Origin: Colletotrichum lupini
Taxonomy: Eukaryota > Ascomycota > Sordariomycetes > Glomerellales > Glomerellaceae
Reading direction: 5' to 3'
NCBI RefSeq assembly: GCF_023278565.1
Contig: NC_064672.1
Span: forward strand, 5,890,001-5,954,000
DNA length: 64,000 nucleotides
Every line of letters starts with the position of its first letter. Within the stretch, counting starts at the first letter, position 1. The notes beneath the pieces are model-generated. The model was given only the letters and a program-made list of their open reading frames with translations. It had not been told where the DNA came from and made no database searches. The position numbers were made by a program, and so were the translations under genes. Below are positions 48,730-60,549 of the stretch, one piece after another.

Positions 48730-49096
48730 CTCGGCGGCATTGTTTTGTGTCGAGGGGAATTGGGCGAGATCTAGGGAGACGTGTATGACAAGATAAATAT
48801 CAGTTGAGGCTTAGCGTTTTTGAAGCTTGGGGGAGCTTTAGAGAGACCCTGACTTCTAATTGAAGCTGGGGTGACATGCTGCATGACGCTTATCTTTATC
48901 GCACTCCGATTTAGGCATATTAGAAGGAGCCTCGATTAATCGGCATAAGCATTATATGTATCTGAACACGAGAAAGGGCTCAGGCCATCTAATTCCACGT
49001 CAACGCGTGAATCTTCACCCAACTAGGGAAAAAAAGAGCTTTCTCGTCACATTTAAATAGACAGCTGCAACTCTAGGTCAAAACTGCAAAAGAAGT
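48730..49096. other. Upstream region of dsc3 / 3' flank of tRNA-Ile
   Basis: AT-richer DNA with no ORF. A TTTT run on the minus strand just past the tRNA 3' end (at about 49089-49092) can serve as the RNA polymerase III terminator. Confidence 0.45.
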
Positions 49097-49190
49097 GATC
49101 AGTGGGAGGCTTGAACTCCCGGCCTTGGCATTACACAACATTTCAAGTGAAATATTAGTACCACGCTCTAACCAACTGAGCTAACCGACC
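49097..49190 (-). tRNA. tRNA-Ile (anticodon AAT) with a 21-nt intron
   Basis: 94 nt on the minus strand. The acceptor is GGTCGGT with ACTGATC (two G-T wobbles), the D-arm GCTC...GAGC, the anticodon stem TGGTA/TGCCA with loop CTAATA-A, and the T-arm GGGAG TTCAAGC CTCCC. A 21-nt insert (starting TTTCACTTG) sits after position 37, the canonical place for nuclear tRNA introns. The mature form is 73 nt. A34 would be edited to inosine. Confidence 0.92.
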
Positions 49191-50295
49191 AGTTGTAATT
49201 GTTGAATGATTGGACGTGCTCAGTACTCTTGAAGGGCGCGCGTGGATCCCTGAGTCATGGCCGTCCCCGCGATGGCCCCTCAAGGACTCTCACAACCCCT
49301 CCTTGTACGAATAGAGGCCCAGAAAAGAGCTTCAGAAGTCCCTGGCTCGCCCAAGCCGCCCTACATGGAGAAGCTCCCTTTGATTCAATATCAGAGGGTG
49401 ATCGCCATCTTCTTTGATACGGCCCACGCCGTCCTATTTTCAGTTGTCCGATATCATCCCGCTTTGAGAAGCTTTGTCGCGAAGTGCTCTAAACTCAAAG
49501 CTGCCCACATGAGCCGGCATTACCCCTCAGAATGTTTTATATCGGACGACGCTGCCAACGTCAAGACTGCGCAGAGAAGAGAACTTGGTCGAATGTTCAT
49601 TCAGATCACAGGCTGAATATGACAAGTTAGGCTTCACACGTTCGGTAAACTCGACGTTTGATGTGCACTCCTCTTTGCTCATGGTAACCTACATCATCAA
49701 CGCCTTTTTGACCGCTCTGATCTCTAGTGCCTTGCACCAGCTCTCATAGTCCGAGGACGCGTATCTCTTACAACGAGTCAGATAGCTAGTAGCAATCTAG
49801 TGCCACTCCGCATTGAGTTGCGTAATTCTTGAGAACAAGGTAGAGCAATAGCTCAACTCTAATCTTTTGGCTTTTGTCTGAGGTGAATGGTCAAACATCA
49901 AGTCAACCCAAGATTGGCAGTTCCCAGAATGAGCATCCAACACTTGGGGATCGGGGCGCTTCCCCCCTGGCCCAAACCTTCAACTAGCGAACCAGCCATC
50001 CCAGTGAACTCTATCTAGGAGACCCAAATGTTGGCGATGATCAAAAAGTCGGAGTCAGGCTCCAAGAACGGGGTTTAGTCAGCCGACGATTTGCTCCATC
50101 ACTCGACAACTAGGCCCCTCACATCCCCGGCCTCCCCATCCGTCCCCCGGAATCCTCTCCTGCAGTTCCATGTCACGCCCCATCTCCCAAATCCACTATT
50201 CAATACTGCTAGCACCGGCATCTTGCTGTATTCTTTTTTAGCTCATATTAGACTTGTCGAGACATCTTCACAGTCTCCTACAGTCTCTGGCAAAA
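49191..50295. other. Upstream region of the Zn2Cys6 gene with one orphan ORF
   Basis: A forward ORF at 49257-49616 (119 codons, MAVPAMAPQGLSQ to FIQITG) is the only sizeable frame. Its residue mix is not absurd, but I recognise no domain and it begins right beside the tRNA, so it is listed here and not as a gene. The rest (49620-50295) shows nothing coding and a pyrimidine-rich stretch before the regulator start. Confidence 0.35.
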
Positions 50296-51994
50296 ATGCC
50301 GCGCAGACGAGATCCCTCCAAGCAGGTATCTAGACGAAGCCACCGCGGCTGTCACCGCTGCCGTCTACACAAGATCCGGTGCGACGAGGCGAAACCTCAC
50401 TGTGGGCCCTGTACTTCCCGTGGCTACGCCGACTGCGTCTACGCCCAGGTCCTGAAATGGGAAACGGACTACGTTGGTCGCGCCTTTGGGAGGGCTGGCG
50501 TGTGGTCGAAATCTGGAACGGGCGGCAATAACAAGAAGAAATCCGCGACGCCGCCTTCCACCCTGGACAACTACTGGTGTCTCCCTACCCACGTTCACTC
50601 ATTTGGTTTACCGTTTCTTGAACTCCTTCATCACCGACTTTGAGAGGGAAGAGTCTTCGTCGTCCTCCAGTGATGACAGCTCTACGGATGAGCGCAAATC
50701 AGCAGCTCTTACACTGAGAAAGAACTTGGGCTGTATCAACCGGCCGGTGAGATACGTCCAACTCGACAGCCAGGCCGAATCACATTTGTTATCGTACTAC
50801 CTGGATCGAATCTGTCCCATGACAGTCCCATGTGCTTCAGGCGAATCTCCTTTTTCCGCACTCATCTTCCCCTTCGCCGTCTCATCCGCCTCGCCAGCCC
50901 TCATGCACGCCCTCCTGGGCCTCGCCGCTTCACACAGAGCAAGATCAGACTGCACATATCAGCCGGTAGCTCTAAGCTACTCAGCCAAAGTCATCCGATC
51001 GCTGCGCTTAACCCTCGAAAATAAGTCGTCCATCGACATCGCAGCCAACTCGGAGATCCTCGTCCTGATGATGCTGCTCTGCCAGCTCGAAATCATTGCA
51101 GAGTGCGACAAGCGCTGGGTCACGCATCTGCGCGGGGCCCGAGACCTCATCAGGTTCAGACGCCAAGGCATGACTTCGGACGCCGCCAAGATGGCGGCGC
51201 GGCAGCAGAGTCCGTGGGAGCGAATCATCAAGTTCACCGAGCGGTATTTTGCCTTTTACGACGTCATGGGACGAACTGCGTGCGGCGAGGAGCCCATTTT
51301 CGGTAACGACTTTTGGTCCGCGCAGGAGGACGAGGGGCTTGATCTCTGGATGGGCTGCTCGCCGCAGCTGGTCAGTATCATTGGCGAGATTACGGAGCTC
51401 AGCTTCAAGTACCATCGCATGTCATCTTCGACGGCGGAGGACTGCTGGCAGGATCTTGAGCGCCAGCGGATCAGGTTGACTTGTCTGCTCCAGCAGTCGC
51501 ATCTGAAGAGCGATAGCGCAGACGAAATCATTAGGAATACTGTCGAGTTGAAGCGGTTGACGGTAGAGCTCTACCTTCACTCTGCTCTCAACGACTCAAC
51601 TCCCGCGACGCTTGTGATTCGGCAGAACGTGAAGAAGATTTTGCGTCTCGTCGCGGTGTTGCTCGAGGCGGATGTCAAAGCTGGGCTCACATGGCCGCTC
51701 TTCATGGCAGCCTGCCAACTCGATCCCACAGAGGAGCTTGAATGGGCCGAGGGAGATGTCGAGGACAGAACCTCACCCCGCTACGCACGTCCATTTGTAC
51801 TCTATGTTCTCGACAAGTTGGCAGATTCGCTCTGCAATGTCACTCGGACCCGTTCCGTGATTGAAAAGGTCTGGAAACAACGCGAGGCGGCATCGTTCTT
51901 GTCGTCGGATCGGCAGCTATCCCCCAGCCCCAAGGCTTTTAACGACTGGGCTCGATTCGTGGCACCATTCTGCCATAATATTAGTCTGGCTTGA
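50296..51994 (+). CDS. Zn2Cys6 fungal transcription factor, probably two exons
   Basis: The start MPRRRDPSKQ at 50296 leads into the binuclear zinc cluster C19-x2-C22-x6-C29-x6-C36-x2-C39-x7-C47. The frame then closes at 50643 while the rest of the protein runs one base ahead to 51994. A 70-bp intron 50577-50646 (donor GTGTCT, pyrimidine-rich, acceptor GAGAG) joins them in frame, giving 542 residues; the donor is weak, so a real frameshift remains possible. The large part matches the Fungal_trans_2 regulatory domain (ALMHALLGLAASHRA, then TLENKSSIDIAANSEILVLM and RWVTHLRGARDLIRFRR). It is convergent with the OPT transporter gene (262 bp between stops), so it is a candidate regulator of that group. 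Confidence 0.85.
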
Positions 51995-52256
51995 GCTGTG
52001 TAGCTCGGGCGGTATTGCCTTCGAACCTGCAAAGCAGTCCTCACGGTCTTTCATGCGGAGGTACACCCCAGTTTCTGTGATGTATTATGCTTACGAGTAA
52101 CGGCGACATGCGAGCGTTTTGGATTTGGCGCAATGCGTTCATTAGTAGTAGTATTTGTACCTGGTTTGGTTTTGCTATTGGGAATCATGGCTTATCAGTG
52201 CCAGAAAGTTACAGGGAATCATTCAGACGGATGATGGATATCAGAAAATTACCTGG

Positions 52257-54691
52257 CTAAGACCAGGTTGCTGGGCCAAATGTGCCATTTGACGGCACAG
52301 CCTTCAAGGGAACGCCTTGGCCGTCGATGGTCGAACGCTGAACATTATTACCCCACCAGCTTAGCTGGACACCGGGGAAAACGAGAGCAAAGAAGATGAC
52401 GATGGCGGATATGGCTAGGCCAGAGTCGAGAGCGGCAGATAGGACGTAGTTGTACTGTCGTTACCGAGTCAGTATGAGAACTAGTCACCTAAATTCGGGA
52501 TGCAAGTCGTTGCATTTGAACTCACCTTTGCCCACCATTGAGGAAATTTGCCCTTGAGCCACTTATTAAAGATGAAGGAGACGACAAAAGCCGAGGTGTA
52601 GTTGATCCCTGTGGCGGGAGGAACGTTGCCCGTTCCTGCAAAGAAGAGAGGCCAGTGAAGGTATCTCAGGAACTTATTTTCTGGGAATCTCTTCTTGAGG
52701 AAGAACGTCACCACGGGTAACAGTGCCCCAATCCAGAAGAGATGCAACAGACCAGAATATATCTTGCCAACGCTGTATAGCCGTGCTGGGCCGATGGCAC
52801 CCCAAACGATGCTCGAAGAGAAGTTAACCCGTCCTTGCGGGCAGGTGTAGCCATTGGGCTGAGTTTCGTGGCAAATGTCCTTGACATGGTTCAGCATCCA
52901 CAAGAGAACGGCATTCTGCGTGAGAGAGCCCGTGATACAAGCCGCCAATTGGGCTACAAACAGCGTTCTCCGGGGAATCTTCATGTACAGGCCGAGCTTC
53001 ATGTCCGAGGAGAAGATCATGGCCTGGCTTAGACCCGTGTAGGCGTAGAACTTGAAAATAAGCATGACGATAGGCTTTCCCGGTATGGCGTATCCCGAGA
53101 TGATTTCGCCCAGGACCGTGAGTACGTTACTGTTGAGGTTTGCGACGGCGTAGACGCTGCCGGTCGGGATCAGGTAGATCAGAGCTAATCCAAAGGCCAC
53201 GAAAACGCCCCAGACAGGCATTTGGGTTTTGTAGACCTCTTGCACGATGATTGTCAACACCAGCACGGCGGCCGTCATGATGCCGTACCACCACCATGGT
53301 GTGTCTGGGTATCTCTCGATCAGGCGGGTGTGGATATCCTTCTTCCTGCTCGGTTTAAATGCGCCGATGATGTCTTTGTAGTAATTAATGAAGATGTACG
53401 TCGGCACGCAGGTCATTGTCGCAAACGATATGCCATAGCTGAGTGCGAAGGTGACGGGCATGAAGAGGGGGCTGTATTTCTCGTACTCCTCCACGATAAA
53501 ATTGCCATCTTTGCCTACTACGCGGGTAGCATTGTAGATCTTGCCAGTATTGTCGTAGGTATCTGCGCCTGAGAAGGGGAGGAATGCGGTATACCACGTA
53601 TTGGTGTAGTATAGAATCGGTGTTACGAGAGCAAAGAGGATGACCCATCCAGCAAAGACATTAGCTTGCGCCCAGAACGGAACGACCAAAGGCGATCCGT
53701 TATAGGCGATCTGAGACCAGTCAAAGGTAATGGGTAGATAGGCTAGGCCCGTCGACATGCCGAATAGATTGTTGACTACAACGTTGTCTGTGCCTTGTCA
53801 GTGGAACTGAATAAACATCATACAGGTATTCGACTTACTCGGAGCAGCCCAGCAGACAAATGCAAAGGTGCTCAGACCAGTAAACAGATACCCCGGAAGC
53901 CAGTACCAGAAGAACCCCCCGACAAAGACATAAAGAAAGAACCGATATCTTGTGATCCTCCAACCGTCTGCTAAAGGGTTCGCCCGGCCATGAAGTGTCT
54001 GAAACAGCGCAGCGTTGGCCAGTGTCGATGGCCAGATCATGTGAGGAGGCTCTACGATGAAGCGATACGCCAGTCCAGCCATACCAAGACCGAACAGCTG
54101 CATCGAGAGGCCTAGCAGGAATTGGTACGCGACCGGTGTGTCGAGCCCGTAGAACGCCGACGCCTTCTGCGCTTGAATGATGTCAGTAGCCCACGAAGGT
54201 CCGAAAGATAGGTTGGACATGATGGTGATGACCGCGTGCTCCTTGATGTTGAAGTAGTGGTCCGGATTGATCACCAGGTCCCAGCGGCCGAAGACTCGCA
54301 CCTTCTTCACTGGCAGGATACGGGCCGCGGCGCATCCGACGGGGTAGGCGATGAGTTGTGCCACCAAAGATGAGATGGTGACGCCTGGGTACCTCATAGA
54401 GAAGAACTGGTTGATGCCGGAGCCGACCATGGTGAAGAGGACGCCGAGAACCCACATGCGGAGCGTGTTGACGGGCATGGACGGGTCATCCGTGTTAGGC
54501 ACGTTAGCGCGGACTTCGGGGTACGGCGAGTTGTCGGACTCGATGTCAAAGTGCTCCTCAATCTCGTCAATGGCGTAGGCCATCGCCTTGTCTAGGTTTT
54601 CGGCATCGCGAGCCTCCTTGTCGGGATGCAACTGCGGCCCTGGAGAGGCCATGGCCGTCTTTTCGCCGTGCTGGTCTGTTGTGCCAGACAT
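52257..54691 (-). CDS. OPT-family oligopeptide transporter, three exons
   Basis: Exons 54691-53839, 53787-52526 and 52454-52257 encode 770 residues. Introns start GTAAGT and GTGAGT with CTGAC branches and CACAG and GACAG acceptors. A soluble acidic head (about 1-75) is followed by about 14-16 membrane helices. Family marks are FFSMRYPGVTISSLVAQLIAYP, FNIKEHAVITIMSNLSFG, NNVVVNNLFGMSTGLAYLPI (across the first splice) and KFLRYLHWPLFFAGTGNVPP. OPT proteins import tetra- and pentapeptides or glutathione-type peptides with protons at the plasma membrane. The gene is divergent from the FAD oxidase (828 bp shared upstream region) and convergent with the Zn2Cys6 gene. Confidence 0.93.
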
Positions 54692-55519
54692 GGTGGCCGA
54701 ATCTTGGGCCGGAGTATGTTGATATAAACGAGTGGATCGTTGAACTGGTCTGATCGATGCTACTGATGTGGAACGAAAACTTTACATAAGTCGTTATATA
54801 CTATTTGCCGTCGAGCCGAGTATAAACCTCATCCGGAACGAACTACTCGATATCGACCTTCCTTGGAACTGGTGGACCCATTCGTTGCACTCAGTCCATC
54901 TTGACCCGATCTTCAGACCCCGCAGTCAAGATAGGCTTTACGCTGGTGTTTCCCCATGGTACACTACCTACAGCGGAGCAGGGGAGACAATACTGTGGAA
55001 GGTCCAAGCTATCTGGCCTGTGCTGCTGCAACGGGATCAGTGGCTCGTTTCTAGACACTGTTGTCGTTGAGAGATGGTAAAATGCACGAGTAATGCGGAG
55101 TCGTAAAAGCTTGTTGACATTTTCAGGGTTCCGATGTTACATCTCCGAGGTTGATGAGGCGGGGGAGGATGTCCAAGATGGACATGGTGAGGCGGAAGGG
55201 AAGGTCCAAGCCGGCAGAGACCCCTGAGATCACCTGTTTGGACGTGCGCTCTAGCGGACTGGCGCCCCAATAATGGCCTAGTTAGTAACTGTGCAGGACG
55301 AGGGGTAAAACAATGGGCCAATTAGATGCCCATGTTTTGACCAAGTCGATCCTCTTTCATAGAGTTCATGTAGTCTCGGCGTGTTTGTACCGACTTGAGG
55401 ACTACATATCTCACCGAGATACGGAAACTCTCTCAGACATATTTCATCTTTGAAGGAGTGATAGTTTGTATTCAAAGTCTGCTCCCTTGCACAAAGATAA
55501 TGGTAATCATTCGTCAGCC
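54692..55519. promoter_or_regulatory. Shared divergent promoter (OPT transporter / FAD oxidase)
   Basis: 828 bp between two divergent start codons with no ORF of note. A single shared regulator would be expected to bind here. CGG-type half sites exist (for example around 54834 and 54975), but I see no convincing paired site. Confidence 0.45.
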
Positions 55520-56993
55520 ATGACCGTCAATACCCCGCCTCTTTCAAAGACCTCGAGCATTGTCATTCTGGGCGCGTGAGTCTAACATAACCATACCAAA
55601 TCTGGGCATTACTGATCAGACCTTATCAGTGGCACCTTTGGCATCAGCACCGCATATCATCTTGCCAAGCGTGGCTACAACAATATCAGGTGTCTCGATC
55701 GTCATCCCATACCAAGTCTCGATTCTGCAGGGTATGACCTGAACAAGATCATCAGAACGGAATATGATGAGCCGCTGTACACTGAACTAGCGCTTGAGGC
55801 ACTCAATGCTTGGAGAGGTTTAGAATGGGAAGGAATCTTTCATGAGACGGTTGGTCGACGTTTCCCACAATCATTATCGCATATTTCAGCCCCTGATAAC
55901 CTCATAGGGACGCATCGTGACAACTCTAGGGGACCCACTAGCAGAGAAACACCTCAAAGAGTCGTATGAGAATCTCAAGAAGGCTGGACAGGCTGACAGT
56001 CTCGAGCTGGTGGCGGGCAAAGAGCAAATTGCCACACACGTTCCGCAGCTCCGTGATGCAGACGGTATCGAAAACTGGAAGGGCCTTTGGAACAGCCAAG
56101 GTGGCTGGGCCCATGCCAAGAAGTCTTTAGAGAAATGGGGTAAAGCAGCACAGGATATGGGTGTTGAATTCATATCAGGACCTAATGGCACGATGACTGG
56201 GCTGAGCCTCGATACTTCGGGCAAGCTTGACGGGATCAAGGTTGCGTCCGGCGATGTTGTGCGTGGGGACAGGTATATCCTCTGTACAGGGGCTGCATCA
56301 CCTGAAGTTCTACCTGAGTTGTCACAGGAGATGTGGACAAAGTGCTGGTCTTTGGCTCATATCGAGCTGAATGATGAGGAGGTTGCCCAGTGGAAGGGGA
56401 TTCCCGTCGTGGACAACTTTGAGCTGGGCTTCACATTCGAACCAGACACAGAAACCAGTAGGTTTATACGACAATAAGAGACAAGGATCTGTTTACTGAC
56501 ATTGCTTGGAGAGTGGATGAAGATCTGTGACGGATCCCCAGGTTACCAGTACCGAATCGGCACGTACACCGATCCCTCGGGTAAGGTAGAGCACTACTCA
56601 GTTCCTCGATACGCGAGTGCACACCCCAAAGACGGAATACCCGATGAAGCAGCTACAGCAATCAGGAAGTTTATTGATACAGTCATGCCACAGTTCTCTG
56701 GTCGACCGCTGTTAGGTGCGCGAGTCTGCTGGTGCACCGACTCTCCGGACTCTCACTGGCTCATCGACAATCACCCGAAACATCCATCGCTACTTCTGGC
56801 GACTGGAGACTCTGGTCATGCTTTCAAGATGTTTCCCATCATCGGCGACTACATTGCAGATGCCTTGGAGGGCAAAGAAAGGGGACTAAAAGAGGAATGG
56901 AAGTATGGCAATAGAAAGTCGAAGCCTGTCGCTACTAGACCTGGCACGGAGGTGAAAGACCTCAGAGATATGATGCACCTGGAGGCTGCATGA
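55520..56993 (+). CDS. FAD amine oxidase of the fructosyl-amino-acid/L-saccharopine oxidase type, four exons
   Basis: Exons 55520-55575, 55630-55849, 55908-56457 and 56512-56993 encode 435 residues, the usual length for fungal fructosyl amino acid oxidases (about 437). The FAD Rossmann motif is IVILGAGTFGISTAYHLAKR, followed by SAGYDLNKIIRTEYDEP, typical of the group. ARVCWCTDSPDSHWLID aligns with the monomeric sarcosine oxidase cysteine that binds flavin covalently (Cys348 here), and GDSGHAFKMFP closes the domain. Donor 2 is the unusual GTTGGT and donor 3 is GTAGGT, but both joins restore family sequence (FHETGRIV; TETKWMKICDG). The enzyme oxidises secondary amines of amino acids, giving H2O2. 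Fructosyl-lysine/valine, saccharopine and pipecolate are all possible substrates. Confidence 0.88.
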
Positions 56994-57124
56994 TGAGCGA
57001 GGAAACCTTCTACCTTGAAGTTGGGAGACTTGGGGCACGAAGACAGCTTGCAGTCTGTATTCCTAATATAAAATCCGCACGTGTCCAAAGTACGCTCAAC
57101 AAACAATAGAACAGCGTGAAAATA

Positions 57125-58704
57125 TCATCCCCTGGGACTGCGATGATCCGGCCATGGTACCTCATACTCGACCCGTGTCTCTGTCGTGACTCTGATACCG
57201 CTCATGCTCGCCACTCTCTGCGGAGGGTCTTCTTTTGAGTCATGTTCTCCCACCGGCTGTATCTGGTCGACAAGGATTGAGGCACTATCATCTGGGTCCC
57301 TTGGGTTCGACTCGATGGTATTCTCGCAGCGACTTCTGCTTTGTTTGCGAAAAGCATTTCCGGACCAAAGCCTCGCAACATCTTCTCTTGACCCATTTTT
57401 CGGCATGTCATTCGATGATAGCGACAAATCATCACGCCAACGCAGCTCGTATGCCTCTGACTGAACGTTGCGCCTCTTCTTGTTGGCTTCAATTGTGGTA
57501 GAGTAGGGATTTGAGCGTTGGTACTTTTGATAATCTGGCATTGTCTTCTTCGTCTTGGAGCCGCGTGCGGCGACGTGGGAAGTCACAAACATTGGCAGAT
57601 AGCGCACGAAGAAAGGCTTGAGTGCCGGGACGGAGGCACACACAATTCCAGCGTTGACTTCGATGGATGCCCAGTTCAACTGCCTGTCAATGTCAAAAGT
57701 GTAATCCTTACTTTTGAAGAGCGGCGGTAGGAGGATTGTACGTCTGATGGCACATAGACAGACACTGCAGAGACGTCAGCATGCGATTGTGCACCTTCGC
57801 GTGAGAAGTCGCTTACAAGCCCCCTGTTGCAAATAGCAGAATCAACGACAGCTTTTGTCGGGCTGCCATCTGCAGGGGGATGATGATCTTCAGAGGAAGA
57901 ATAAGGCACACGACATCCATGATGATGTTGGTAGCACTGAGCACCAAATAGACGGTGTTTTTGTCGATGCATATCGCTCCCTCTCTAGCCGAGAGATCCC
58001 ATGAAGCCTGGATTGGCCTGCAGCTGAGGACGATGAGAAAGAGGTATGCCAGTGCGTACGAAGAGGCGAAGCCAATCAGGGTCATTGTAACAATTCTGAA
58101 CCACCTTTCGGGTGATAGACGCAAGTACAGAACGAGGAGTGACAACTTCGCAGTAGTTACACTTAATGAGTAGACGGCTATCGCAATGATGCTGTGCTAG
58201 ATCGTTTTGTCAGTCGGGTGCGTCCGTGGAAAGAACAAATGCTGAAGTTCATCTGACAACCTCAAGAGAGGGTTGTAACTTACAAGCAGGAATGAAGGTG
58301 AATATTCAGCTCGCTCGACTTGCCAAAGATGAGTGCCCACGCCGAGCTCGCACACTTCTGGAATTAGGGGCGCCCTCCATAGGAAGTGGTCGGAATAGTC
58401 TCACATTTGACGGATAGTCCATAGAAGATTATGGCCAAAACTAGCGAGACGGCGATGAGATCTGGATAAGGGCTCATTAGAATAGAGTTCACAAATATAT
58501 GTTAGGAGAATACTCACAGTCATCGGGACCAAGGCCTCTTTTCACCAGGGATAACCTTGTGAAGGCTCGCAGACCGACAAATATGATGGATAGCGAAGTC
58601 AGCGTTCCACCCAATATCAACGCCCCGGCTGTAATAGTGCCCGCATCGAATCGTCCTTGACCATCCGGCGGCTCGGCCATGTACCTGGGCTCGGAAGAGG
58701 CCAT
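57125..58704 (-). CDS. Seven-helix PTH11/Rhodopsin-domain membrane protein, five exons
   Basis: Exons 58704-58518, 58461-58405, 58354-58284, 58196-57817 and 57764-57125 encode 444 residues. All joins keep frame, though the third exon (71 bp) and its AAG acceptor are the least certain. The order fits the fungal Rhodopsin domain: ALILGGTLTSLSIIFVGLRA, GPDDYLIAVSLVLAIIFYGL, ELGVGTHLW, LSVTTAKLSLLVLYLRLSPE, a long loop with CRPIQASWD, NIIMDVVCLILPL, and RQLNWASIEVNAGIVCASVP then ALKPFF. A cytosolic tail of about 150 residues follows. There is no N-terminal CFEM domain. Relatives include surface receptors that sense host or nutrient cues, but most are uncharacterised. It is convergent with the oxidase gene (131 bp between stops). 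Confidence 0.85.
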
Positions 58705-60549
58705 CGACACACCCAATGACGACCACGCCTTCAAGGCCGATCACAAAGAGTTTACTGGTGGAAAAGGGAGGTCAAGAATAGTAGAGAAGCACAAGCCACG
58801 GCAGGACCAAAACTCAGTATCCGGGAATTTGGGCTGTTTTATTCCTGTGGAATGGTATGCTGGGGTCTTGGCCATCCCTTGGAAACTTGTGTCACTCCAC
58901 CGGGCGGCGTGGTGCAGGCCACGGGGGAGGCTCCGTGCTGACATCAAATTGACAAGCAAACCTGAATGCTCTCGCAGAGTGTGCACTCCCAGCAGAAGTC
59001 CTTCTTTTTTTCACAGGGCATCTTTCGCGAGCTTTGAGTGGACAACCTGCCAAGCGGAATCCATGTAGTCTCGAGCGTACCCGCCCAACCGGCTGTTTGT
59101 GATGCATTGGGGAAGAAAATAAGCAATATGTTGTCTGAGATTCGAGGTTTAACCTAGTTATACCCCTCCTGAAAACTTGACAGGAGAAGTGACATTTGAC
59201 AGGTGTGTGCTTTGCCATTGCTCAAGACCCTCTTTTCGGGTTTGAGGACTTGGAATCGAGGACCGTGACACCACAATTTTCGTCCGGATGCAATTCACAT
59301 TCTGACTTGGTTTCTCACCTTCTCTGAGTGGTCCGCAGTTCACTTCGCAACACCTGGGGATTTCCTCGCCCCCTTACTGCCCTGATACTGTCCGGGGGCA
59401 GTCATTCTCCCCCTTTTGACATTGAGCTCGTCTCCCTTGTTCAGCATCCACCGTTCTACGGACAACCAAAGAGACTAGGGGGTGTCAGGGTTGGATATTC
59501 GAAAAAGAAATATTGCTCACTATTTGGAGGTTCTGCCAGTGGTCGGCTCAAGTTATATGGGGCTCAAGGCTCTACAGCCAACCCTGTAAGAGTCTGGAAA
59601 TGCACTGATCGACAGGTATTGTTCGGATGCCCATAGCAGGAGACCTTTTCCTGAAATACATCCAGAAAGATAGAGCCATAGATTCTTATGCTTCTATTCG
59701 GATTATGAGGCGTCATTGAGTTAGATTGTATGCGATCTTTTGAAGCTCAGTATGTGGTTCAGAGGATACTACCATTGATGCTAATGTGGTTGACTCCCTC
59801 GTACTGATTTCCTAGTTATCTCAAGTAACTCAGACAACGTGGTCTTGGTATTGAGATCCAGCAATCATCTCCCTACTACGATTTCTAAATCCTAGATCTA
59901 CTATTTCTCATCGAAAGATATCATGATTTGAGAGGCAATTGTGTATTCACTGCCAAAAGTCCTAGCCATCAGCCTTCGGAGTACACGTACGACAAGCGCA
60001 ACTTAGCATTGCCTCCATTCTCGGATGTAGGCCAATAGCGCACCTAACACCTGGTGATCGGTTGCTATATTTTCCTAATCTCCCATTGAAGCCCCGTAAC
60101 ATGTCTGTGCCGCTGCTAGGGGTTGAAGTTTGTTTCCTTAACTCACTTCAAGTCATTGGTTGGGGGTTCCGACTTATCAGGTGAACCACGAAACGTTAGC
60201 ACCTGGTTTCCTTGACTCGCAAGGTGGGAGACAAGAATCATATCCGCTCTAAGGGGTTGCCAGGATTCCCTACACGGCACGCTCAAGTGGGTGCTGCCAT
60301 TCTCGTGTGTTTTCCACGGCCAAATGTTCAAAGACCAACAAGATAATCTGAGTGGCTTTCATTCCGGAGGCTTTTGGCGTGTCCCCCCCCCCCCCCCCTC
60401 CCCTCGGGAGTATCTTCATTTGACAGTTTGTTGCCTCTCGTTATCGTAATGTGAACATAAACCCATGTGCTGATGCCTTTTTATGAACTTAGACGCCGCA
60501 ATCAATCAAGGAGTTCTAACTGCTGTAAAGGTGAAGAAACTTCAATTCC
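58705..60549. other. Gene-free region between receptor and receptor fragment
   Basis: About 1.8 kb, short ORFs only. It contains a run of 16 C (60383-60398). Nothing else can be named. Confidence 0.45.

Noticed and set aside
49257..49616. 119-codon ORF as a new small gene
   Set aside because: It begins 66 bp from a tRNA gene, lacks any motif, and cannot be separated from chance without transcript data.
60383..60398. Run of 16 C (and 14 G at 23325-23338) as structured regulatory DNA
   Set aside because: Single homopolymer runs without repeated G-tracts nearby; they may be ordinary slippage or an assembly weak point.
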